A DNA stretch of 6,364 bases from Actinomycetes bacterium (GTDB lineage: Bacteria > Actinomycetota > Acidimicrobiia > Acidimicrobiales > RAAP-2). Positions within the stretch are counted from its first letter, which is position 1; every line of letters starts with the position of its first letter. The notes under the pieces were generated by a model. It was not told the DNA's origin. It searched no databases and saw only the letters and a list, made by a program, of their open reading frames with translations. This document shows, piece by piece, positions 1-5,455 of the stretch. Where the stretch lies: assembly GCA_021787255.1 (NCBI GenBank), contig JAJYMD010000464.1, positions 1 to 6,364 of the forward strand, written 5' to 3'. Position numbers and translations under genes: made by a program.

Positions 1-823
1 CGTCCTCGACGAGGATCTTCGTCACCTCCGCGCCACGGCGAAGGACGCCCCCGTGCGCCCCGACGACGCCGGCGAGCGCCTCGACGAGCTTCGACGCCCC
101 GCCGGCGGGCACCGGGAGCCCGACCTGCTCGAGGAGGGCGACGATCGCCCGGTCCATGTACCCCGACCCCGCCGCGTCGGGGCCGAGGCCGGTGTGGAGC
201 ACCCACGGTGCGGCCAGCCCGCGCGTGGCGGGCGAACGGAACGTGCGCTCCAGCCAGGTCCTGGCGGTCTCTGCGAGCGATCCCAGGAGAGCGAGGCTCG
301 TGCGCCGGCCGTGCCGGCGCAGGGTGCGGACCACGAGGAGACCCGTCGTCGCGCGCACGACGTCGGTGCCGAGCAGCCCCATCGCGGCAGATCCGACGGC
401 GTCGAAGTCGTCGCGGTCGGTCGCGAAGCGCCCGCCGTCGCCGCTCGCGTCGCGGTCGAGCTCGTCCACGTTGCTGGCACGTGTGCGGGTGAGGACGCGC
501 GAGTCGTCGTCGGGGAAGACGGTGGCGGTCACCGCGTCGGCGCAGCGGTACTCGAGACCGTGCCGGCGGAGGTCCTCCCCGAGCTGGCTGTAGGCGCTCG
601 AGACCACGAAGAGCGGGTGCCAGGCGCTGAACACGTCGTGACGGAACCCCGGCAGCGTCAGCTCGGCGCTGCGCACCGCGCCGCCGAGCTCTTCGGCGCG
701 CTCGAGCACCACGACCTCCCAGCCACGCCGGGCGAGCAGCGCCGCGCACACGAGCGAGTTGATGCCGCTGCCCACCACGACCACGTCCGCTGCGCGCCGC
801 AGCTTTGCCGATCCGGTGCTCAC
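1..823 (-). CDS. FAD-dependent oxidoreductase, phytoene desaturase/PYROXD2-like (COG1233 type), partial (C-terminal half off the left edge)
   Basis: The reading frame is open on the minus strand from GTG at 823-821 to the window edge: 274 codons, roughly half of the usual ~500-residue family length. The start is set by a near-perfect Shine-Dalgarno (AAGGAGGTC, 840-832) eight bases upstream. Seen: an N-terminal Rossmann dinucleotide fold, with GSGINS at residues 18-23 after a hydrophobic strand (VVVV) and acidic E41 at the end of the second strand for the adenosine ribose of FAD. A second FAD motif, GGAVRS, follows at residues 47-52. A GGASKL segment at 241-246 and GGVLRRGAEV at 258-267 match the family pattern of a helix plus FAD-contacting strand. 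Family members oxidise or desaturate isoprenoids and other hydrophobic or amine substrates; which one applies here cannot be told. There is no signal peptide, so it is probably cytoplasmic or membrane-peripheral. It is divergent from the operon starting at 1050, which suggests shared control. Family is confident, substrate unknown. Confidence 0.88.
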   Translation of the reverse strand, partial: MSTGSAKLRRAADVVVVGSGINSLVCAALLARRGWEVVVLERAEELGGAVRSAELTLPGFRHDVFSAWHPLFVVSSAYSQLGEDLRRHGLEYRCADAVTATVFPDDDSRVLTRTRASNVDELDRDASGDGGRFATDRDDFDAVGSAAMGLLGTDVVRATTGLLVVRTLRRHGRRTSLALLGSLAETARTWLERTFRSPATRGLAAPWVLHTGLGPDAAGSGYMDRAIVALLEQVGLPVPAGGASKLVEALAGVVGAHGGVLRRGAEVTKILVED

Positions 824-831
824 CGCCCCAC

Positions 832-840
832 GACCTCCTT
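832..840 (-). promoter_or_regulatory. Shine-Dalgarno of the minus-strand FAD oxidoreductase
   Basis: On the minus strand this reads AAGGAGGTC, almost fully complementary to the 3' end of 16S rRNA, and it lies eight bases before GTG 823. It decides the start codon, because no ATG is suitably placed before the Rossmann motif. Confidence 0.85.
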
Positions 841-845
841 TCGGC

Positions 846-941
846 GCCCTGCGGGAGCCCTGCGGGGTCCTGCGCGGACCTTGTCCGGGCCCTGGGCGGC
901 CTTGTCCGGGCCCTGGGCGGCCCTGGGCGGCCCTGGGCGGG
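846..941. repeat. GC-rich degenerate tandem-repeat array in the divergent intergenic region
   Basis: Three blocks are visible. At 846-878 there are three roughly 11-bp units (GCCCTGCGGGA, GCCCTGCGGGG, TCCTGCGCGGA). At 879-899 and 900-920 there are two identical 21-bp copies. At 921-930 and 931-940 there are two further copies of CCCTGGGCGG, the 10-bp element that also ends each 21-bp copy. The decamer therefore occurs four times (890-899, 911-920, 921-930, 931-940). The array lies between divergent genes. In frame it would encode a low-complexity G/P/R/A/C stretch with no sign of being a protein, so I treat it as non-coding. It could be replication-slippage sequence or a regulatory leader element; function is unknown. 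Confidence 0.8.
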
Positions 942-968
942 CCCCGCGGGTCAGGCCCTTGCACGGTC

Positions 969-991
969 ACGCAAAGTCTGATCAAATATAG
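969..991. promoter_or_regulatory. AT-rich island, candidate divergent promoter region
   Basis: In a window near 70% GC, the stretch around CAAAGTCTGATCAAATATAG is clearly AT-rich and sits between the two divergent starts. On the minus strand, 990-985 reads TATATT, which fits the actinobacterial TAnnnT -10 pattern and would give the FAD-oxidoreductase transcript a leader of about 150 nt spanning the repeat array. On the plus strand a weaker pair is TTGCAC (959-964) with TCAAAT (982-987), spacing 17. The palindrome TGATCA (979-984) could be part of an operator. No -35 box on either strand is convincing, so this is positional inference. Confidence 0.35.
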
Positions 992-1002
992 CCCGCAGTC
1001 AA

Positions 1003-1021
1003 CCTGGGCGAGGGGCCCAGG
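1003..1021 (+). repeat. Perfect 7-bp inverted repeat with 5-nt loop ahead of the operon
   Basis: CCTGGGC (1003-1009) and GCCCAGG (1015-1021) are exact reverse complements separated by GAGGG. In RNA this would form a strong GC hairpin about 16 nt before the Shine-Dalgarno of the oxidoreductase gene at 1050. There is no U-tract, so it is not an ordinary intrinsic terminator. It may be an operator or a leader hairpin. The left arm repeats the core of the CCCTGGGCGG decamer found upstream. Confidence 0.55.
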
Positions 1022-1037
1022 AGACCGACCTGACGAT

Positions 1038-1042
1038 GGAGG
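1038..1042 (+). promoter_or_regulatory. Shine-Dalgarno fixing the LLM oxidoreductase start
   Basis: GGAGG lies seven bases before the in-frame GTG at 1050. This supports 1050 over an upstream ATG at 759 in the same open frame, which would run through the intergenic repeats and the opposite gene, and over the internal ATGs at 1074 and 1077. Confidence 0.8.
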
Positions 1043-1049
1043 CCAGCGC

Positions 1050-2120
1050 GTGGCGCTTCCCCTGCGCATTGGGATGATGCAGCTCACGATGGAACCGGTG
1101 GACGACATCCTCGCCCACGCGATGGAGCTCGACCGGGGGGGGTTCGACACGATCTGGCTCGCCGAAGCCTATCCGTGGTGGCGGCTCCACTCGATGGAGG
1201 CGCGGTCGTCCACCGCGCTGTCCGCTCTCATCGGCCGTTCGACGGAGCGGCTCACGGTCGGGTGGGGCATCATCTCGCCGTACACGCGCCACCCGATCCA
1301 GGTGGCCATGGAGGCGCGGGTCACCCAGGAGGCGGCGGGACCGGGCCGCCTGCTGATCGGCTTCGGCGCCTCGAAGATCTTCATGAAGGAGGCCGGGGTC
1401 GGGACACGCTCTCCGGCGCTCGCACTCCAGACGATCCGCGAGAGCGTGGAGATCGTGCGGGGCGTGCTCGCCGGCGACGAGCTCGACCATCACGGCACCG
1501 TCTACGACGCGGTCGTCCCGGCGCTGCGCCCCGACGCCGCGGCGCCCCGCGAGCGCGTGCCGATCTACGTCGCCGGCACCGGGCCCCGTCTCCAGCAGCT
1601 GGCCGGTGAGCAGGCGGACGGGCTGCTGACGCCGAGCATCACGACGCCCGAGTTCGTGAGGCGCTCCCGGCGGAACCTCGAGGCGGGAGCCGCCCGAGCG
1701 GGCCGGGACGCGTCGGCGATCGACCTGGGCTGCACCATCGTCGCCTCGATCGACGAGGACCGGGCCAAGGGGCGGGAGGGGGCGAGGGAGATCGCGGGGA
1801 TGTACCTCGCCAACAAGGTGGAGAACATCCAGGCGTCTGCCGACGACCTGCTCGAGTGCGCGGGCCTCGACCGGGAGGAGATCCGACCGGTCGCCCAGGC
1901 GATGCGCGAGGGTGGCCGGCTGGCGGCCGCCGCAGCCGTGAGCGACTCGATCCTCGACAGGACCCGCCCGATCGCGGGCACGCCCGCGGACTGCATCGAG
2001 GCGATCGAGGCCTACGCGGACGCCGGCTGCACCCACATCATGCTCGAGCTGTGGGGCGCTGACCGCAGCGCCCAGCTCGAGCTGTTCGCGAAGCGGGTGC
2101 TCCCGCACTTCCGCAAGTGA
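1050..2120 (+). CDS. LLM-class flavin/F420-dependent oxidoreductase (luciferase-like, Mer-like)
   Basis: 356 residues, a normal length for bacterial-luciferase-like TIM-barrel oxidoreductases. Family hallmarks seen: strand 1 with IGMMQ (residues 7-11); GFDTIWLAEAY (31-41), with the acidic residue typical after strand 2; GWGIISPYTRHPIQVAMEA (71-89), the usual T.RHP segment; GRLLIGFGA (99-107); VPIYVAGTGPRLQQLAGEQADGLL (170-193), close to the F420-dependent methylenetetrahydromethanopterin-reductase pattern; and a C-terminal GTPADCIEAIEAYADAGCTHIML (310-332). Members use FMN or F420 for hydride transfer or monooxygenation, and the Mer-like PIYVAGTGPR segment leans towards F420. The substrate cannot be read. 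It is first in the operon, has a good ribosome binding site, and its stop overlaps the next start (GTGA, 2117-2120). A run of eight Gs at 1135-1142 is in frame. Family is certain, cofactor likely, substrate unknown. Confidence 0.9.
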   Translation: MALPLRIGMMQLTMEPVDDILAHAMELDRGGFDTIWLAEAYPWWRLHSMEARSSTALSALIGRSTERLTVGWGIISPYTRHPIQVAMEARVTQEAAGPGRLLIGFGASKIFMKEAGVGTRSPALALQTIRESVEIVRGVLAGDELDHHGTVYDAVVPALRPDAAAPRERVPIYVAGTGPRLQQLAGEQADGLLTPSITTPEFVRRSRRNLEAGAARAGRDASAIDLGCTIVASIDEDRAKGREGAREIAGMYLANKVENIQASADDLLECAGLDREEIRPVAQAMREGGRLAAAAAVSDSILDRTRPIAGTPADCIEAIEAYADAGCTHIMLELWGADRSAQLELFAKRVLPHFRK

Positions 2121-3388
2121 GCGGGGCCTTCCCTGCCCTCGACCAGGGGACGGTCGAGGCGGTCACCGGCTCGGTGGACGAGACCCGCCTGGTCGACCTC
2201 GCCAGCAAGCTCGTCGGCACGCCGAGCCCGACGGGCGACGAGGAGGCGATGGGTCGCGTGGTGGCCGAGACCTGCGAGGGGATCGGGCTCGTCACCGCCT
2301 GGCAGGAGGTGGAGCCCGGCAGGCCGAACGTCGTCGGGACGCTCGGGGGGTCCGGCGGCGGGCAGTCGCTCATGTTCAACGGTCACATGGACACCTCGTA
2401 CTCGGGGAGGGAACCGCACCTGAGGGGCCGCGTCGGGTTCCAGCCCGCGGCGACGATCGCCGACGGTCGCATCTGGGGCCTCGGGATCGCCAACATGAAG
2501 GGCGCGATCGCGTGCTACATCGAGGCGGTGAGCGCGCTCCGCGACGCCGGGGTGCGCCTCAGGGGCGACGTCCTGGTCGCAGCGGTGGCGGGGGAGATCG
2601 AGAAGTCCCAGTGGGGCGAGGAGTTCCGGGGCGCCGAGTACCGCGGGTACTCGGCCGGGAGCCACTACCTGGTGTCCCACGGCGGTGCGGTCGCGGATGT
2701 CTGCATCCTGGGCGAGCCCACCGAGAACCGCGTGGTCACCGGCCATTACGGTGCCCTGTGGGTCCGGCTCTCGACCACCGGGCCTCATGTGCACACCGCC
2801 TTCTCCCGGCCGCACCGCGAGGAGAGCTCCATCCTTCGCATGGCGGGCGCGCTCCCGCGGGTCCTCGAGTGGATCGCGCGGTTCGAGGAGGAGACCGAGT
2901 ACGGCGGCTTTCCCGGCGTGGTGAACCTCGGTGCGATCCGCGGAGGGCATCCGTGGCGACTGAGCCGGACCCCCGAGCGCACGGACCTGTTCCTGGACGT
3001 CCGCGTCCCCCCCACGATGCGCATGCAGGACGCACGGCGCAGGGTGGACCAGCTGGTCGCCGAGCTCCGGGCCGACGCACCGGGGTCGGCCGTCACGTCC
3101 GAGATCTACGTGACCTCTCCGGGCGCCGAGATCGATCCGGCCCATCCCCTGATCTCGGCCCTGGACGCCGCCCACGGCGAGGTGTTCGGGTCGCCCCCCG
3201 CGCGCGATACGGTCCGGTGGTCCTCGGACGCCGCGGTGCTGAGCCGATACGGCATCGAGACGGTCAACTACGGCGCGTCGAGCGGTCTGCCTCACCCCGA
3301 CGGGGAGAACCTGGCGGTCGAGGAGCTCGTGAAGACGGCGAAGGTCTACGCATTGGCTGCTGCACTGGTATGCGAGGTGGGAACATGA
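2117..3388 (+). CDS. M20/ArgE-DapE-family metallohydrolase with non-canonical metal-site residues
   Basis: 423 residues, usual for M20 deacylases and carboxypeptidases, which cleave amide bonds (N-acyl amino acids, dipeptides, carbamoyl compounds) with a two-metal centre. Seen: FNGHMDTS with H90 and D92 (first metal His and its Asp partner); GLGIANMKGA (121-130); GEIEK (159-163); LGEPT with metal ligand E200; a dimerisation domain at about 210-325 containing H224 and H226; SSDAAVL (369-375); and GLPHPDGENLAVEEL with C-terminal metal ligand H393. Odd: the bridging Asp of the family's D-M-K-G motif is Asn (N126), and the Glu-Glu pair is Glu-Ile-Glu. By spacing, E160 is the general base and I161 falls at the metal ligand. 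GTG 2117 overlaps the previous stop and has no clear Shine-Dalgarno, so translation is probably coupled. Family is sure; activity and substrate are open. Confidence 0.88.
   Translation: MSGAFPALDQGTVEAVTGSVDETRLVDLASKLVGTPSPTGDEEAMGRVVAETCEGIGLVTAWQEVEPGRPNVVGTLGGSGGGQSLMFNGHMDTSYSGREPHLRGRVGFQPAATIADGRIWGLGIANMKGAIACYIEAVSALRDAGVRLRGDVLVAAVAGEIEKSQWGEEFRGAEYRGYSAGSHYLVSHGGAVADVCILGEPTENRVVTGHYGALWVRLSTTGPHVHTAFSRPHREESSILRMAGALPRVLEWIARFEEETEYGGFPGVVNLGAIRGGHPWRLSRTPERTDLFLDVRVPPTMRMQDARRRVDQLVAELRADAPGSAVTSEIYVTSPGAEIDPAHPLISALDAAHGEVFGSPPARDTVRWSSDAAVLSRYGIETVNYGASSGLPHPDGENLAVEELVKTAKVYALAAALVCEVGT
3374..3378 (+). promoter_or_regulatory. Shine-Dalgarno of the FAH-family gene, inside the upstream coding region
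   Basis: GAGGT, six bases before ATG 3385, lies within the last codons of the M20 gene. It selects this ATG and excludes an upstream extension of the same open frame, which would overlap most of the M20 gene. Confidence 0.7.
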
Positions 3389-4281
3389 AACTGGTAACGT
3401 TCAAGAGCCCGGACGGGATCGAGCATCCCGGAGTCGTCGACGGCACAGAAGTGGTGACCGTCGAGGGGGTCTCGTCGATACGCGAGCTCTTCGAGCAGGG
3501 GCCGGACCTCGAGGCGGCCCGCGAGGCGTCAGGCCCGCGGTTCGACCTCTCGGAAGTGCAGCTGTGCGCACCGATCCTGCCCAAGAAGCTGATCCACACG
3601 TCCGGCAACTTCCGGGAGCACGAGGACGAGTCGAAGAACGTCAACTGGTCGCACGCGATCGCGCCGTGGATCGTCTTCTTCCAGAACGTCGACGCGATCA
3701 TCGGCACCGATCAGCCGATCGTCTACCCCGAGCACCTGACGAAAGAGCTGGACCACGAGCTCGAGCTCGCCGTCGTCATGGCGCGCTCGGGGGCGTTCGT
3801 CGACGAGAAGGAGGCCGAGAGCTTCATCGGCGGGTACCTGATCTTCAACGACATCACCGCCCGCGACATCCAACGGCGCGAGATGAAGTCCGGCGTGTTC
3901 TCGTTCTGCAAGTCGATCCAGACGTTCTGTCCACTGGGGCCGTGGATCGTGACCCCCGACGAGATCGGTGACCCGCACACCCTGGACATGAGGCTGACCG
4001 TCAACGGCGACCTCCGCCAGCACTCCTACTCGGGGAACATGTCGGTCACCCTGCCGGAGCTGATCGCGCACCACTCGCCGCTCGGCTACAGCGCCGGGGA
4101 CGTGCTCACGACCGGCACCGTCTCGGGCGTCGCAGGCTTCAAGAAGGACGCGGAGAAGTGGTACCTGCAGCCCGGCGACGTCATCGAGTGCACGATCGAC
4201 CGCGTCGGGACCCTCCGGAACCCGGTGATCTCCTGGGAAGAGGCTCACGGAGAGCCCGCACCCGCATTCAGGGACTGGTGA
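3385..4281 (+). CDS. Fumarylacetoacetate hydrolase (FAH) family protein
   Basis: 298 residues, typical of the single-domain bacterial FAH family: acylpyruvases, oxaloacetate decarboxylases, 2-hydroxyhepta-2,4-diene-1,7-dioate isomerases, ureidoglycolate lyase. Seen: an N-terminal domain to about residue 60; SGNFREHEDE (73-82), matching the family's NY..H..E segment with candidate catalytic H79 and E82; LDHELELAVV (122-131), giving metal ligands E125 and E127; FNDITARDIQ (154-163), giving D156; CKS (175-177) with active-site K176; TFCPLGPWIVTPDEI (180-194); the core strand VNGDLRQ (206-212); TTGTVSGV (242-249), the usual TGTP.GV loop with Val for Pro; and LQPGDVIECTIDRVGTLRNPV (261-281). Start ATG 3385 has a GAGGT six bases upstream and overlaps the M20 stop by ATGA. 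Family members act on 2-keto or enol acids with Mg or Mn, which fits an operon that also holds a 2-keto-acid reductase. Exact reaction undetermined. Confidence 0.92.
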   Translation: MKLVTFKSPDGIEHPGVVDGTEVVTVEGVSSIRELFEQGPDLEAAREASGPRFDLSEVQLCAPILPKKLIHTSGNFREHEDESKNVNWSHAIAPWIVFFQNVDAIIGTDQPIVYPEHLTKELDHELELAVVMARSGAFVDEKEAESFIGGYLIFNDITARDIQRREMKSGVFSFCKSIQTFCPLGPWIVTPDEIGDPHTLDMRLTVNGDLRQHSYSGNMSVTLPELIAHHSPLGYSAGDVLTTGTVSGVAGFKKDAEKWYLQPGDVIECTIDRVGTLRNPVISWEEAHGEPAPAFRDW

Positions 4282-4285
4282 CGCG

Positions 4286-5455
4286 ATGAGCTGGCCCAGG
4301 GACGAGCCCCGCCTCGAGCAGGTGAGGCGGCTCATGGCGGACGAGGACCTCGACGCCCTCGTGGTGCGCTCGCCGGACAACCTCGTGTACCTCACGAATT
4401 ACTGGTGCATGAAGGGGTACGACCTCGCCGTCTTCCCCCGCGAAGGCGATCCCACCCTGGTCGTGCTCGCACCGCAGCTCGAGGATGCGACGCGTACGGC
4501 CTGGACGGACGACATCCGCACCTATCCCCACTACGACGTCGACGACCCACGCCCGCCCGCGGACCGCGCCTTGGCCGTGTGCCTGGGCGTGCTCGGGGAG
4601 CGCGACCTCGCAAGGGTCGGGATCGAGCTCTCCCAGAACACCCAGGGGGCGGACCGGATGGCCGGCGAGCCCACCGTCTACACGAAGGCCTACTTCGACG
4701 CCTTCGCCCACGCCGCGCGCGAGGTGGTCGACGCGACCGGCCTGCTCACCCGGGCGCGTCAGCACAAGAGCGCCCAGGAGATCGAGCGGATGCGCATCGC
4801 CCAGGAGCTCGCCACCTTGGGCCTCGAGCACATCGGTGAGCGCATCAGGCCCGGCATGCTCGAGTCCCAGGTCGGCGCGATGTTCGAAGGGTTCGTCCAC
4901 GAGACCGGCATCGGCTACCAGGGCCGCGTGGAGATGGCCCGCGCATTCACCCTCGTGTGGTCCGGTCCCGGGATCAAGACGTTCACGGCCACGGGCCACC
5001 GGCCGGTGGTCGAGAACCAGCCGACCCTGCTCGAGATCTGGGTCTGCGCGGACGGCTACTGGACCGACCTCACGAAGAACTTCTGCCCCGGGACGCTCGA
5101 GCCCCGCTACGTGGACCTGCTCGACCTGCTGTTGGCCGCGCGTGACGACGCGCTGGCGCTCCTGCGCCCCGGCGTCGAGCTCGCCGAGGTCGACCGGGCG
5201 ATCAGGGCGCGTGTGGCGACGGGCGGCTATGCGGGGCAGCCCGATCATGCGGTCGCCCACGGGGTCGGCGCGCGTGCGCACGAGCCCCCTTGGGCGCACC
5301 TGAGGAGCCCTGGGGTGGTCGAGGAGGGGATGGTGCTGGCCATCGAGCCCGGCGCCTACTGGGAAGGAGGGGGGGGCCTCCGTCTCGAGGACGACTACCT
5401 GGTCGGCGTCTCGGGCCCGGAGCGTCTCGGCACCTTCCGGGACGACTTCCGATGA
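4286..5455 (+). CDS. M24 family Xaa-Pro dipeptidase/creatinase-like protein with a substituted first metal ligand
   Basis: 389 residues, the normal two-domain size. The N-terminal creatinase-like domain (about 8-150) is followed by the linker HKSAQEIERMRIA (160-172) and the pita-bread catalytic domain. Seen catalytic positions: GYWTDLTKNF (257-266) with D261; AHGVGARAHEPPW (324-336) with H325 and H332; AIEPGAY (352-358) with E354; and LRLEDDYLV (365-373) with E368. The first metal Asp, expected 11 residues before D261 by comparison with E. coli PepP (D260/D271), is Glu here (E250 in LLEIWV). The H-to-E spacing of 29 also matches PepP. Members cleave Xaa-Pro peptides or, without metal, C-N bonds as in creatinase. 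The start is four bases after the previous stop, with only a weak AGGGA (4270-4274). The stop overlaps the next ATG. The in-frame run of eight Gs at 5369-5376 precedes E368. Family sure, reaction open. Confidence 0.9.
   Translation: MSWPRDEPRLEQVRRLMADEDLDALVVRSPDNLVYLTNYWCMKGYDLAVFPREGDPTLVVLAPQLEDATRTAWTDDIRTYPHYDVDDPRPPADRALAVCLGVLGERDLARVGIELSQNTQGADRMAGEPTVYTKAYFDAFAHAAREVVDATGLLTRARQHKSAQEIERMRIAQELATLGLEHIGERIRPGMLESQVGAMFEGFVHETGIGYQGRVEMARAFTLVWSGPGIKTFTATGHRPVVENQPTLLEIWVCADGYWTDLTKNFCPGTLEPRYVDLLDLLLAARDDALALLRPGVELAEVDRAIRARVATGGYAGQPDHAVAHGVGARAHEPPWAHLRSPGVVEEGMVLAIEPGAYWEGGGGLRLEDDYLVGVSGPERLGTFRDDFR

Noticed and set aside
846..941. CRISPR array or insertion-sequence end
   Set aside because: Units are 10-21 bp, contiguous, without spacers, and no cas or transposase gene is near.
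53..991. Plus-strand 312-codon open frame over the FAD gene and the intergenic region
   Set aside because: Arginine/alanine/histidine-rich translation without recognisable motifs. It is the antisense shadow of a convincing Rossmann-fold gene and runs through the repeats.
1003..1021. Intrinsic transcription terminator
   Set aside because: The stem is strong but no T-tract follows and it lies just ahead of an operon start, so termination is not supported.
759..1049. Upstream in-frame extension of the LLM oxidoreductase to an ATG at 759
   Set aside because: It would overlap the start of the minus-strand FAD gene and translate the tandem repeats. The strong GGAGG before GTG 1050, and the family's N-terminus beginning right after it, support the shorter start.
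999..2108. Minus-strand 369-codon open frame opposite the LLM gene
   Set aside because: A long antisense frame is expected in high-GC DNA. Composition is R/G/D/H-rich with no domain signature, while the plus strand carries clear family motifs.
2012..3295. Minus-strand 427-codon open frame opposite the M20 gene
   Set aside because: Antisense shadow: low-complexity charged translation, no ribosome binding site of note, and a strong plus-strand M20 protein over the same bases.
2512..3384. Upstream extension of the FAH-family frame to 2512
   Set aside because: The added residues are Arg/Pro/Gly-rich out-of-frame readings of the M20 gene. The family N-terminus begins at ATG 3385, which has a good ribosome binding site.
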